Shown one piece after another: positions 16,996 through 24,851 of a stretch of 64,000 bases of DNA (position 1 is the stretch's first letter; every line of letters begins with the position of its first letter). A model generated the notes under the pieces. The model ran no database searches and had not been told where the DNA came from. It saw only the letters and a program-made list of their open reading frames with translations. Both the position numbers and the translations under genes were made by a program. This DNA is from Streptomyces canus (lineage in GTDB: Bacteria > Actinomycetota > Actinomycetes > Streptomycetales > Streptomycetaceae): assembly GCF_030815415.1 (NCBI RefSeq), contig NZ_JAUSWW010000001.1:4278001-4342000 (forward strand). Reading direction: 5' to 3'.

Positions 16996-17394
16996 CTACC
17001 AGACGTAGGCGAGAACTTCTCCGCCTACGCCCTTCTTGCCGGCCTGCTTGTCGGTGAGGAGCCCGTGGGACGTGGAGATGATCGCCACGCCGAGGCCACC
17101 CAGCACCTTGGGCAGGGAGGTGGACTTCGCGTAAACCCGGAGACCGGGCTTGGAGATCCGCTTGATGCCCGCGATGGAGCGCTCACGGTTCGGGCCGAAC
17201 TTCAGCTCGAGGACGAGGTTCTTGCCGACCTCGGCGTCCTCGACCTTCCAGCCCGTGATGAAGCCCTCCTGCTGGAGGATCTCCGCGATGTGAGACTTGA
17301 TCTTGGACGCCGGCATCGTCACAGAGTCGTGGTACGCCGAGTTCGCGTTCCGCAGACGCGTAAGCATGTCTGCGATCGGATCAGTCATGGTCAT
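16996..17394 (-). CDS. rpsH: 30S ribosomal protein S8
   Basis: This 132-aa protein begins MTMTDPIADMLTRLRNANSA and contains the S8 signature region SKPGLRVYAKSTSLPKVLGG and GIAIISTSHG-like sequence near the end. It binds 16S rRNA and is the usual autoregulator of the spc operon. A start at the second Met (17388) is also possible. Unusually long spacing (214 bp) separates it from rpsN upstream. Confidence 0.96.
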   Translation of the reverse strand: MTMTDPIADMLTRLRNANSAYHDSVTMPASKIKSHIAEILQQEGFITGWKVEDAEVGKNLVLELKFGPNRERSIAGIKRISKPGLRVYAKSTSLPKVLGGLGVAIISTSHGLLTDKQAGKKGVGGEVLAYVW

Positions 17395-17512
17395 GAATTG
17401 GCCTTCGGCCTCTCTCGCCGGGGTTTCCAGGTGCCCATCCCTCTCCTCGATCCGAGACGAGGCGGGTGCGGTGCGGTGGACCTACGGCGTAGTAAGTCGT
17501 ACGGGCTACCAT

Positions 17513-17608
17513 CAGGCGCCCAACCCTCCTAGCCTAAGCCATGGAGAGCAGGGCGCCTGACACGCCCAGTGCTTACCGAGAGCCCTTGGAGTCCCTAAAA
17601 GGGGGACT
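17513..17608 (-). promoter_or_regulatory. rpsN-rpsH intergenic hairpins (possible attenuator or S8 site)
   Basis: Between rpsN and rpsH are two inverted repeats. One is a short stem with AGTCCC/GGGACT arms (17590-17595 with 17603-17608) that overlaps the rpsN stop. The other has 10-bp arms (17513-17522 with 17552-17561, TCAGGCGCCC) around a 29-nt loop. The position just upstream of rpsH would suit attenuation or S8 feedback, but this is inference. Confidence 0.4.
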
Positions 17609-17792
17609 ACCAGGAGCTCTTGGTCACGCCCGGCAGCTCGCCACGGTGAGCCATCTCACGGAGGCACACGCGGCACAGGCCGAACTTGCGGTACACGGAG
17701 TGCGGACGGCCGCAGCGCTGGCAGCGCGTGTAGCCACGTACTCCGAACTTGGGCTTACGAGCAGCCTTGGCAATCAGAGCCTTCTTCGCCAT
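17607..17792 (-). CDS. rpsZ: 30S ribosomal protein S14, zinc-binding type
   Basis: This 61-aa type Z S14 begins MAKKALIAKAARKPKFGVRG. It carries two CxxC pairs (CQRC and CRVC) that bind one zinc ion and stabilise the 30S head. I chose the ATG at 17792 over the GTG at 17801 because the ribosome site GGAGG lies about 10 bases before the ATG but touches the GTG. It is the C+ form; a zinc-free S14 under Zur control is usually encoded elsewhere in Streptomyces. Confidence 0.95.
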   Translation of the reverse strand: MAKKALIAKAARKPKFGVRGYTRCQRCGRPHSVYRKFGLCRVCLREMAHRGELPGVTKSSW

Positions 17793-17797
17793 CTCGC

Positions 17798-18355
17798 TCA
17801 CGCCTCCTTGAAGGGGAAGCCGAGGTGACGAAGGAGCGCGCGGCCCTCAGCGTCGTTGGTCGCCGTGGTCACCACGGTGATGTCCATACCCCGGGTGCGG
17901 TCGATCTTGTCCTGGTCGATCTCGTGGAACATGACCTGCTCCGTGAGACCGAAGGTGTAATTGCCACGGCCGTCGAACTGCTTGGGGGACAGACCACGGA
18001 AGTCGCGGATGCGCGGCAGCGCGAGCGACAGGGTGCGGTCCAGGAACTCCCACATGCGGTCGCCACGGAGCGTGACGTGGGCACCGATCGGCTGACCCTC
18101 GCGCAGCTTGAACTGCGCGATGGACTTGCGGGCCTTGGTGACGGCCGGCTTCTGACCGGTGATCGTGGTGAGGTCGCGGATGGCGCCCTCGATCAGCTTG
18201 GAGTCGCGGGCGGCGTCGCCCACACCCATGTTGACCACGATCTTGACGAGGCCGGGGATCTGCATGACGTTCTCGTAGGAGAACTCCTCACGCAGCTTGC
18301 CCGCGATCTCCTCGCGGTACTTCGTCTTGAGACGCGGAGTCGTGGTGGTAGCCAT
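17798..18355 (-). CDS. rplE: 50S ribosomal protein L5
   Basis: This 185-aa 5S rRNA-binding protein has LKTKYREEIAGKLREEF, the signature GLVKIVVNMGVGDAARDSKL and the C-terminal GMDITVVTTATNDAEGRALL. Its ATG at 18355 overlaps the rplX stop, and its stop lies 5 bp upstream of the rpsN ATG. Confidence 0.97.
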   Translation of the reverse strand: MATTTTPRLKTKYREEIAGKLREEFSYENVMQIPGLVKIVVNMGVGDAARDSKLIEGAIRDLTTITGQKPAVTKARKSIAQFKLREGQPIGAHVTLRGDRMWEFLDRTLSLALPRIRDFRGLSPKQFDGRGNYTFGLTEQVMFHEIDQDKIDRTRGMDITVVTTATNDAEGRALLRHLGFPFKEA

Positions 18356-18678
18356 CAGATGTCCTCACCAGTCCGCTTGGCAACGCGAACCTTGTTGCCC
18401 TCGTCGTCGAAGCGGTAACCGACACGCGTGACGACCTTGTTGCCGTCCTTCTCAACGACCAGCTGGACGTTGGAGACGTGGATCGGCGCCTCGGTCGTGA
18501 CGATGCCACCGGCCTGCGAACCCTTGGCGGTCGGGCCGGCCTTGGTGTGCTTCTTGACCCGGTTGACACCCTCGACCAGGACACGCTCGTCGCTCGGGTA
18601 AGCGGCAATGACCTTGCCCTGCTTGCCCTTGTCCTTACCGGTGATGACCTGAACCAGGTCGCCCTTCTTGATCTTCAT
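18355..18678 (-). CDS. rplX: 50S ribosomal protein L24
   Basis: This 107-aa assembly-initiator protein begins MKIKKGDLVQVITGKDKGKQ, the KOW motif, followed by GKVIAAYPSDERVLVEGVN. It lies 2 bp after rplN. Confidence 0.97.
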   Translation of the reverse strand: MKIKKGDLVQVITGKDKGKQGKVIAAYPSDERVLVEGVNRVKKHTKAGPTAKGSQAGGIVTTEAPIHVSNVQLVVEKDGNKVVTRVGYRFDDEGNKVRVAKRTGEDI

Positions 18679-18680
18679 GC

Positions 18681-19049
18681 TTACAGCACCTCCGGCGCGA
18701 GCGAGATGATCTTCATGAACTTCTTCTCGCGCAGCTCCCGGCCGACCGGGCCGAAGATACGGGTGCCACGAGGGTCGCCGTCGTTCTTGAGAATGACAGC
18801 GGCGTTCTCGTCGAAGCGGATGTACGAGCCGTCGGGACGGCGGCGCTCCTTGACGGTGCGAACGATGACCGCCTTGATGACGTCACCCTTCTTCACGTTG
18901 CCGCCGGGGATCGCGTCCTTGACGGTGGCGACGATGACGTCACCGATGCCCGCGTAGCGGCGACCGGAGCCACCGAGCACACGGATGCAAAGGATTTCCT
19001 TCGCACCAGTGTTGTCGGCGACACGCAGTCGCGACTCCTGCTGGATCAC
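18681..19049 (-). CDS. rplN: 50S ribosomal protein L14
   Basis: This 122-aa protein begins MIQQESRLRVADNTGAKEIL and contains the L14 signature RYAGIGDVIVATVKDAIPGG and the end KIISLAPEVL. It is separated from rpsQ by 100 bp with two strong hairpins, so it may be the first gene of a separately adjusted segment. Confidence 0.97.
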   Translation of the reverse strand: MIQQESRLRVADNTGAKEILCIRVLGGSGRRYAGIGDVIVATVKDAIPGGNVKKGDVIKAVIVRTVKERRRPDGSYIRFDENAAVILKNDGDPRGTRIFGPVGRELREKKFMKIISLAPEVL

Positions 19050-19078
19050 GTCTATCTCCTGTTTGTCTGCCGGTTCCC

Positions 19079-19146
19079 GGCAGGGGTTCCGTGACGGAAC
19101 CCCTGCCGAGCCTGGCGGAACTGACCTGCGGGATTACCCCCGCAGG
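19079..19146 (-). terminator. Tandem hairpins between rpsQ and rplN
   Basis: Just after the rpsQ stop is an 8-bp stem (19125-19132 with 19139-19146, CCTGCGGG). It is followed on the minus strand by a 14-bp stem (19079-19092 with 19094-19107, GGCAGGGGTTCCGT) whose arms are nearly adjacent. They could attenuate, process or protect the long S10-spc mRNA at the boundary between the S10 and spc groups. Confidence 0.65.
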
Positions 19147-19149
19147 AAA

Positions 19150-19437
19150 TTACTTGGCCTTCTCGAGGATCTCGACGATGCGCCAGCGCTTGGTCGCCGA
19201 CAGCGGGCGGGTCTCCGCGAGGAGGACCCGGTCGCCGACGCCGGCAGCGTTCTGCTCGTCGTGCGCCTTGAGCTTGTTGGTACGGCGGATGACCTTGCCG
19301 TACAGCGCGTGCTTGACGCGGTCCTCGACGGCGACGACGACGGTCTTGTCCATCTTGTCGCTGACGACGAGACCCTCACGGGTCTTGCGGAAGCCGCGGG
19401 CCTCTGCAGTCTGCTCAGTCACGTTGCTCTCACTCAT
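19150..19437 (-). CDS. rpsQ: 30S ribosomal protein S17
   Basis: This 95-aa OB-fold protein contains RKTREGLVVSDKMDKTVVVA and RTNKLKAHDEQNAAGVGDRV, the S17 core. Its ATG overlaps the rpmC stop (TGATG). It is the last gene of the S10 group before the tandem hairpins. Confidence 0.97.
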   Translation of the reverse strand: MSESNVTEQTAEARGFRKTREGLVVSDKMDKTVVVAVEDRVKHALYGKVIRRTNKLKAHDEQNAAGVGDRVLLAETRPLSATKRWRIVEILEKAK

Positions 19438-19661
19438 CAGGCGCTCTCCACCGTCTCGATGCCCAGCTCGCGCTCACGCATCAGGGTGTAGATCCGCGCG
19501 ATGTCCTTACGGACGGCCTTGAGCCGACCGTGGTTCTCGAGCTGACCCGTCGCCGCCTGGAAGCGGAGGTTGAACAGCTCTTCCTTGGCTTCGCGGAGCT
19601 TGTTGAGAAGCTCCTCGTCACCCAGTTCGCGCAGCTCGGACGCCTTGGTACCGGCCGACAT
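19437..19661 (-). CDS. rpmC: 50S ribosomal protein L29
   Basis: This 74-aa two-helix protein begins MSAGTKASELRELGDEELLN. LRFQAATGQLENHGRLKAVR and the terminal RERELGIETVESA are intact. I chose the ATG at 19661, which overlaps the rplP stop as TGATG, over a GTG one codon upstream. Confidence 0.96.
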   Translation of the reverse strand: MSAGTKASELRELGDEELLNKLREAKEELFNLRFQAATGQLENHGRLKAVRKDIARIYTLMRERELGIETVESA

Positions 19662-20080
19662 CACGCTTCACCTGCCTCGCGCTTGACGATCCGGCACTTC
19701 ATCGGCAGCTTGTGGGCTGCGCGAGTCAGGGCCTCACGGGCGATCTTCTCGTTGGGGTAGGACAGTTCGAACATGACCCGGCCCGGGTGCACGTTCGCGA
19801 TCCACCACTCGGGAGAACCCTTACCGGAACCCATGCGGGTCTCGGCAGGCTTCTTCGTGAGCGGGCGGTCCGGGTAGATGTTGATCCAGACCTTGCCACC
19901 ACGCTTGATGTGGCGGGTCATCGCGATACGGGCCGCCTCGATCTGGCGGTTGGTCACGTACGCCGGCGTGAGGGCCTGAATGCCGTACTCGCCGAACGAG
20001 ACCGTCGTACCGCCCTTGGCCTGACCACGGCGCTTCGGGTGGTGCTGCTTGCGGTGCTTGACCCTACGGGGGATCAGCAT
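19661..20080 (-). CDS. rplP: 50S ribosomal protein L16
   Basis: This 139-aa protein begins MLIPRRVKHRKQHHPKRRGQ. It contains the signature ETRMGSGKGSPEWWIANVHP and the motif VWINIYPDRPLTKKPAETRM. It binds tRNA at the A/P sites. It lies 5 bp after rpsC. Confidence 0.97.
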   Translation of the reverse strand: MLIPRRVKHRKQHHPKRRGQAKGGTTVSFGEYGIQALTPAYVTNRQIEAARIAMTRHIKRGGKVWINIYPDRPLTKKPAETRMGSGKGSPEWWIANVHPGRVMFELSYPNEKIAREALTRAAHKLPMKCRIVKREAGEA

Positions 20081-20085
20081 GTCGG

Positions 20086-20922
20086 TCAGGCCTCCGTTCC
20101 GGTGCTCTCAGCCGGAGCGGCAGCCGCCGGAGCCTCGGCCTTGGGGGCCTCGGCAGCGGGAGCCTGCTGCGGCTTACGACCGCGACCGCCGCGCTCGCCA
20201 CCACGGCCACCACGGGCCGGGCGGTCGGCGCCGCCGCCGCCACGGGCCGGGCGGTTGCCGGCGCGGGCTGCGGCGTTCTCGGCGCGGACCTCAGCGATGT
20301 TCTTGACATCGCCCTTGTAGATCCAGACCTTCACACCGATGCGGCCGAAGGTCGTCTTGGCCTCGAAGAAGCCATAGTCCACGTTCGCGCGGAGCGTGTG
20401 CAGGGGCACACGGCCCTCGCGGTAGAACTCCGAGCGGGACATCTCGGCGCCACCGAGGCGGCCGCCGCACTGGATCTTGATGCCCTTGGCGCCGGCCTTC
20501 ATGGCGGACTGCATGCTCTTACGCATGGCCCGACGGAAGGAGACGCGGGAGGAGAGCTGCTCGGCAACGGCCTGAGCAACCAGCTGAGCATCCGTCTCAG
20601 GGTTCTTGACCTCGAGGATGTTCAGCTGGACCTGCTTGCCCGTGAGCTTCTCGAGGTCACCGCGGATGCGGTCGGCCTCGGCGCCACGGCGGCCGATGAC
20701 GATGCCCGGACGCGCGGTGTGGATGTCCACACGCACACGGTCACGGGTGCGCTCGATCTCCACCTTCGAGATGCCGGCGCGCTCCATGCCGGACGTCATC
20801 ATCCGACGGATGGCGACGTCTTCCTTGACGTAGTCCTTGTACAGCTTGTCGGCGTACCACCGGGACTTGAAGTCCGTGGTGACACCGAGCCGGAACCCGT
20901 GCGGGTTTACCTTCTGGCCCAT
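20086..20922 (-). CDS. rpsC: 30S ribosomal protein S3
   Basis: This 278-aa protein begins MGQKVNPHGFRLGVTTDFKS. The KH domain (VRVDIHTARPGIVIGRRGAE) and the C-terminal S3 domain (GVKVWIYKGDV) are intact. The last 60 residues or so are an Arg/Gly- and Ala/Pro-rich tail (PARGGGGADRPARGGRGG), longer than in E. coli but usual in Streptomyces. Its ATG overlaps the rplV stop. Confidence 0.97.
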   Translation of the reverse strand: MGQKVNPHGFRLGVTTDFKSRWYADKLYKDYVKEDVAIRRMMTSGMERAGISKVEIERTRDRVRVDIHTARPGIVIGRRGAEADRIRGDLEKLTGKQVQLNILEVKNPETDAQLVAQAVAEQLSSRVSFRRAMRKSMQSAMKAGAKGIKIQCGGRLGGAEMSRSEFYREGRVPLHTLRANVDYGFFEAKTTFGRIGVKVWIYKGDVKNIAEVRAENAAARAGNRPARGGGGADRPARGGRGGERGGRGRKPQQAPAAEAPKAEAPAAAAPAESTGTEA

Positions 20923-21269
20923 TACCGGGTTCCTTCCTTGCTGCTGACGACCACGGTGATGTGGCTGGTCCGCTTGCGGATCCGGTAGGCGCGGCCCTGG
21001 GCACGCGGACGGAACCGCTTCAGGGTCGGGCCCTCGTCGACGTACGCCTCGGAGATGACGAGGCTGTCGGCGTCGGTGTGGTCGTAGTTGTGCGCGGCGT
21101 TGGCGATGGCGCTGTCGAGCACCTTGCCGACCGGCACTGAGGCTGCCTGCGGAGCGAATCGCAGAACAGCCTGAGCCTCCGTGGCATCCATGCCACGAAT
21201 AAGGTCCACCACGCGGCGGGCCTTCATGGGCGTAACGCGGATGTACCGCGCCTGGGCCCTGGCTTCCAT
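20922..21269 (-). CDS. rplV: 50S ribosomal protein L22
   Basis: This 115-aa protein begins MEARAQARYIRVTPMKARRV and ends with the tunnel-lining loop region and KRTSHITVVVSSKEGTR. The L22 signature region GPTLKRFRPRAQGRAYRI is present. Confidence 0.97.
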   Translation of the reverse strand: MEARAQARYIRVTPMKARRVVDLIRGMDATEAQAVLRFAPQAASVPVGKVLDSAIANAAHNYDHTDADSLVISEAYVDEGPTLKRFRPRAQGRAYRIRKRTSHITVVVSSKEGTR

Positions 21270-21313
21270 GGTTGTCCCTCTCAGTTACTTACGTGTCTGA
21301 ATGCGATCCGCTA

Positions 21314-21595
21314 CTAGCGGCGCTTCGACTTCCGGTCGTCCTTGACGTGACCCCGGAAGGTACGAGTCGGCGAGAACTCGCCGAGCTTGTGACCGACCAT
21401 CGACTCGGTGACGAACACCGGGATGTGGGTCTTGCCGTTGTGCACCGCGAGCGTGTGGCCGAGCATGGCCGGCACGATCATGGAGCGACGGGACCAGGTC
21501 TTGATGACGTTCTTGGTGCCAGCTTCGTTCTGGGCGTCCACCTTCTTGATCAGGTGGTCGTCGACGAAGGGCCCCTTCTTGAGACTCCGCGGCAT
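21314..21595 (-). CDS. rpsS: 30S ribosomal protein S19
   Basis: This 93-aa protein begins MPRSLKKGPFVDDHLIKKVD and carries the S19 signature of ITDSMVGHKLGEF type (VTESMVGHKLGEFSPTRTFR). It lies between rplB and rplV. Confidence 0.97.
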   Translation of the reverse strand: MPRSLKKGPFVDDHLIKKVDAQNEAGTKNVIKTWSRRSMIVPAMLGHTLAVHNGKTHIPVFVTESMVGHKLGEFSPTRTFRGHVKDDRKSKRR

Positions 21596-21607
21596 CTAAA
21601 CCCGCTC

Positions 21608-22444
21608 CTAGCGCTTCTTGTTCGTCTTGCGGCGGCGGACGATGTACTTGTTCGAAGCCTTCTTCGGCGAACGAGTACGACCCTCCTTCTGACCCCACGG
21701 GGAGACCGGGTGGCGACCACCGGAGGTCTTGCCCTCACCACCACCGTGCGGGTGGTCAACCGGGTTCATCGCCACACCGCGAACGGTCGGACGAACGCCC
21801 AGCCAGCGCTTGCGGCCGGCCTTGCCCCAGTTGATGTTGCTCTGCTCGGCGTTGCCGACCTCGCCGACGGTGGCGCGGCAGCGCACGTCGACCAGGCGGA
21901 TCTCACCGGAAGGCATGCGGAGGTGGGCCATCTGGCCCTCCTTCGCGAGCAGCTGCACCGAGGCACCGGCGGAGCGGGCGAACTTGGCGCCGCCACCGGG
22001 ACGGAGCTCGATCGCGTGGATCGTGGTACCGACCGGGATGTTGCGGAGCGCCAGGTTGTTGCCCGGCTTGATGTCGGCCCCGGGACCGTTCTCGACGCGG
22101 TCACCCTGCTGCAGGTTGCGCGGGGCGAGGATGTAGCGCTTCTCGCCGTCCACGTAGTGCAGCAGCGCGATGCGCGCGGTGCGGTTGGGGTCGTACTCGA
22201 TGTGCGCGACCTTCGCCGGCACGCCGTCCTTGTCGTGACGACGGAAGTCGATCACTCGGTAGGCGCGCTTGTGTCCGCCACCCTGGTGGCGAACGGTCAC
22301 ACGACCGGCGTTGTTACGGCCGCCCTTGCTGTGCAGCGGGCGGACCAGCGACTTCTCCGGCGTGGACCGCGTGACCTCGACGAAGTCGGCGACGCTGGAG
22401 CCACGACGGCCCGGCGTAGTCGGCTTGTACTTGCGGATTCCCAT
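21608..22444 (-). CDS. rplB: 50S ribosomal protein L2
   Basis: This 278-aa protein begins MGIRKYKPTTPGRRGSSVAD and contains the peptidyl-transferase-associated region RGVAMNPVDHPHGGGEGKT with its conserved His. The basic C-terminus ends VRRRKTNKKR. Confidence 0.97.
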   Translation of the reverse strand: MGIRKYKPTTPGRRGSSVADFVEVTRSTPEKSLVRPLHSKGGRNNAGRVTVRHQGGGHKRAYRVIDFRRHDKDGVPAKVAHIEYDPNRTARIALLHYVDGEKRYILAPRNLQQGDRVENGPGADIKPGNNLALRNIPVGTTIHAIELRPGGGAKFARSAGASVQLLAKEGQMAHLRMPSGEIRLVDVRCRATVGEVGNAEQSNINWGKAGRKRWLGVRPTVRGVAMNPVDHPHGGGEGKTSGGRHPVSPWGQKEGRTRSPKKASNKYIVRRRKTNKKR

Positions 22445-22455
22445 TTCTCAGTCCT

Positions 22456-22496
22456 CGTCCGATATCGGACGATCCGACCCGCTTACGCGGTCGGAC
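22456..22496 (-). other. rplW-rplB intercistronic palindromes
   Basis: A perfect 16-bp palindrome (22456-22471, centred on GATATC) lies just upstream of rplB. Next to it, 7-bp arms (22473-22479 with 22490-22496) enclose the rplW stop. These may be mRNA processing or attenuation hairpins. Confidence 0.4.
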
Positions 22497-22902
22497 CGCC
22501 GAAGATGTCGATACGGTCGCCCTCAGCAAGGGTCACGATCGCGCGCTTGGTGCCGGCACGCTGGCCGAAACCGGTGCGGGTCCGCTTGCGCTTGCCCTGG
22601 CGGTTGATCGTGTTGACCCCGGTGACCTTGACCGAGAAGACCGCCTGGACGGCCTGCTTGATCTGGGTCTTGTTGGCGTTGGGGTCGACGATGAACGTGT
22701 ACTTGTTCTCGTCGAGGAGCGCGTAGCTCTTCTCCGACACGACCGGCTTCAGCAGCACGTCACGGGGGTCCGTGTACGCCTTGCTGGGCGCGGTGACGAC
22801 GGTGTTCTTGCCCTCGGCCTCGTGGCGACGCGCCTTGGCGACGCGCGCGGCCTTGGCGGCCTTCGCAGCCTTGGAGGCAATGCTCGGGTGACGCGTAGCC
22901 AT
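22483..22902 (-). CDS. rplW: 50S ribosomal protein L23
   Basis: This 139-aa protein begins MATRHPSIASKAAKAAKAAR at the ATG at 22902, which overlaps the rplD stop (TGATG). The core has DVLLKPVVSEKSYALLDENK and NRQGKRKRTRTGFGQRAG. The Ala/Lys-rich N-terminal extension of about 45 residues is typical of actinobacteria. L23 sits at the exit tunnel and docks trigger factor and SRP. Confidence 0.96.
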   Translation of the reverse strand: MATRHPSIASKAAKAAKAARVAKARRHEAEGKNTVVTAPSKAYTDPRDVLLKPVVSEKSYALLDENKYTFIVDPNANKTQIKQAVQAVFSVKVTGVNTINRQGKRKRTRTGFGQRAGTKRAIVTLAEGDRIDIFGGPTA

Positions 22903-23558
22903 CAGGCCTCGCTCCCTTCGGTGTCGTTGGCCTGCGGGCCGGCGACGAAGGACTCGAAAGCGGCCTGGGTGAAGACCACGTCGTCCGAGACGATCACGTC
23001 GTACGTGTTCAGCTGGCCCGGCTCCAGGATGTGGACCTGGGGCAGGTTGCGGGCGGACAGCCACGCGGCCTCGTCGGCGCGGTCGACGACCAGGAGCAGG
23101 TTCTTGCGCTCCGAGATCTTGCCGAACAGCGTGCGAGCGGCCTTCGTGGACGGGGAGTCGCCCTCGATCACGCCGGTGACGACGTGGATGCGGTTGTTGC
23201 GGGCCCGGTCGGTGAGGGCGTGGCGCAGGGCCGCGGCCTTCATCTTCTTCGGGGTCCGCTGCGAGTAGTCACGCGGCTGCGGGCCGTGGACGACGCCACC
23301 GCCGGCGAACTGCGGGGCGCGGGTCGAGCCCTGACGGGCGCGGCCGGTGCCCTTCTGGCGGTACGGCTTCTTGCCGCCACCACGGACTTCACCGCGACGC
23401 TTGGTCTTGTGCGTGCCCTGGCGGGCAGCCGCGTTCTGCGCAACGACGACCTGGTGGATCAGCGGGATGCTGATCTTCTCCACGCCGAAGATCTCCGCGG
23501 GGAGTTCGACGCTTCCGGTCTTCTCGCCGGCAGGCGAAAGGATGTCAACAGTGCTCAT
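22902..23558 (-). CDS. rplD: 50S ribosomal protein L4
   Basis: This 218-aa protein starts MSTVDILSPAGEKTGSVELP at the ATG at 23558. The tunnel loop KRRGEVRGGGKKPYRQKGTG and RQGSTRAPQFAGGGVVHGPQ are intact, in the region where macrolide-resistance changes occur. L4 is the classic autoregulator of the S10 operon in enteric bacteria; whether that holds here is unknown. Confidence 0.96.
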   Translation of the reverse strand: MSTVDILSPAGEKTGSVELPAEIFGVEKISIPLIHQVVVAQNAAARQGTHKTKRRGEVRGGGKKPYRQKGTGRARQGSTRAPQFAGGGVVHGPQPRDYSQRTPKKMKAAALRHALTDRARNNRIHVVTGVIEGDSPSTKAARTLFGKISERKNLLLVVDRADEAAWLSARNLPQVHILEPGQLNTYDVIVSDDVVFTQAAFESFVAGPQANDTEGSEA

Positions 23559-23565
23559 CGGTACC

Positions 23566-24210
23566 TCAGGCCCCCTTGGCCGCGGTGCGGACCAGGACGA
23601 GGCCGCCGTTCGGACCGGGGACAGCGCCCTTGATGAGCAGCAGACCCTTCTCCGCGTCAACGGCGTGGACGGTCAGGTTCTGGGTGGTGACCCGCTCGTT
23701 GCCCATGCGACCCGCCATGCGGAGGCCCTTGAACACGCGGCCCGGGGTGGCGCAGCCACCGATGGAACCGGGCGAGCGGTGCTTGCGCTGGGTGCCGTGT
23801 CCGGCGCCGAGGCCCTTGAAGTTGTGACGCTTCATGACACCGGCGAAGCCCTTGCCCTTGCTCTTGCCGGTCACGTCGACCTTGATGCCGGCCTCGAACA
23901 CCTCAGCGGTGATCTCCTGGCCGAGGGTGTACTCGCTGGCGTCAGCGGTACGGATCTCGACGAGGTGGCGGCGGGGAGTGACGTCGGCCTTGGCGAAGTG
24001 GCCCTTGAGGGGCTTGTTCACCTTGCGCGGGTCGATCTCGCCGAACGCGATCTGGACGGACTCGTAGCCGTCGACGTCGTTCGTGCGGACCTGGGTGACG
24101 ACATTGGGGCCGGCCTTGACGACGGTGACGGGAACAACGCGGTTGTTCTCGTCCCACACCTGCGTCATGCCGAGCTTCTCGCCCAGGATGCCCTTGATCT
24201 GCTTAGCCAT
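23566..24210 (-). CDS. rplC: 50S ribosomal protein L3
   Basis: This 214-aa protein begins MAKQIKGILGEKLGMTQVWD and contains the signature GTGKSKGKGF-like VTGKSKGKGFAGVMKRHNF and HGTQRKHRSPGSIGGCATPG. It is the second gene of the S10 operon. Confidence 0.97.
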   Translation of the reverse strand: MAKQIKGILGEKLGMTQVWDENNRVVPVTVVKAGPNVVTQVRTNDVDGYESVQIAFGEIDPRKVNKPLKGHFAKADVTPRRHLVEIRTADASEYTLGQEITAEVFEAGIKVDVTGKSKGKGFAGVMKRHNFKGLGAGHGTQRKHRSPGSIGGCATPGRVFKGLRMAGRMGNERVTTQNLTVHAVDAEKGLLLIKGAVPGPNGGLVLVRTAAKGA

Positions 24211-24227
24211 TCTCAGATCACCGATCC

Positions 24228-24536
24228 CTAGAGCTTGATCTCGATGTCGACACCGGCCGGGAGGTCGAGTCGCATCAAAGAGTCAACGGTCTTGGGCGTC
24301 GGGTCGAGAATGTCGATCAGGCGCTTGTGCGTGCGCATCTCGAAGTGCTCGCGCGAGTCCTTGTACTTGTGCGGCGACTTGATGACGCAGTACACGTTCT
24401 TCTCAGTGGGCAGCGGCACCGGGCCCGCGACCGACGCACCAGTACGCGTCACCGTCTCGACGATCTTCTTCGCCGAGCTGTCGATGACCTCGTGGTCGTA
24501 GGCCTTGAGCCGGATGCGGATCTTCTGTCCCGCCAT
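24228..24536 (-). CDS. rpsJ: 30S ribosomal protein S10 / NusE
   Basis: This 102-aa protein begins MAGQKIRIRLKAYDHEVIDS and contains TGASVAGPVPLPTEKNVYCV and EMRTHKRLIDILDPTPKTVD. Besides its ribosomal role it is the antitermination factor NusE. It is the first gene of the S10 operon, preceded by a leader of about 380 nt. Confidence 0.97.
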   Translation of the reverse strand: MAGQKIRIRLKAYDHEVIDSSAKKIVETVTRTGASVAGPVPLPTEKNVYCVIKSPHKYKDSREHFEMRTHKRLIDILDPTPKTVDSLMRLDLPAGVDIEIKL

Positions 24537-24851
24537 GGCTACTCAGTAGTCCTTTGTCTCGTTTAACGCTCTGGAACCCGATGTTCCTGTCTTCCGCTCT
24601 CCGACCCACGCGGTCGGGTGTGTCGCGCTCTTACTGACACAGAGGCCCCTTGTTCGAGCACTCCTTGTCTGGGAGCACGGCCCTTCCGGAACCGCAAGCC
24701 GAGGACGAAAGGTCCACCGGGTGCCTGGCCTGTGCCGTACCTTGCTTCCCGAAAGATTCCCGTACGTCCGCCCCAGCGCTGCCATAAGGCAGTTAGGGCG
24801 ACGAGTACTGTGGGACTCGCTTCCGGTCCTCCCGGCGGGAGGCGCGCAGCA
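24537..24851 (-). promoter_or_regulatory. S10 operon untranslated leader
   Basis: These 315 bp upstream of rpsJ hold no credible gene and are visibly less GC-rich than the flanking coding regions. Within them, 24599-24625 carries a 27-base element that is identical to one in the rpsL leader at 37203-37229. It can fold through CCGACC/GGTCGG arms. The leader length would allow feedback or antitermination control. Confidence 0.65.
24599..24625 (-). promoter_or_regulatory. Shared S10/str leader element, copy 1
   Basis: This is an exact 27-base match to 37203-37229. The minus strand reads CGACACACCCGACCGCGTGG at the 5' side and continues GTCGGAG, giving a small hairpin (CCGAC/GTCGG). It lies 63 bases before the rpsJ start. 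Confidence 0.6.
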
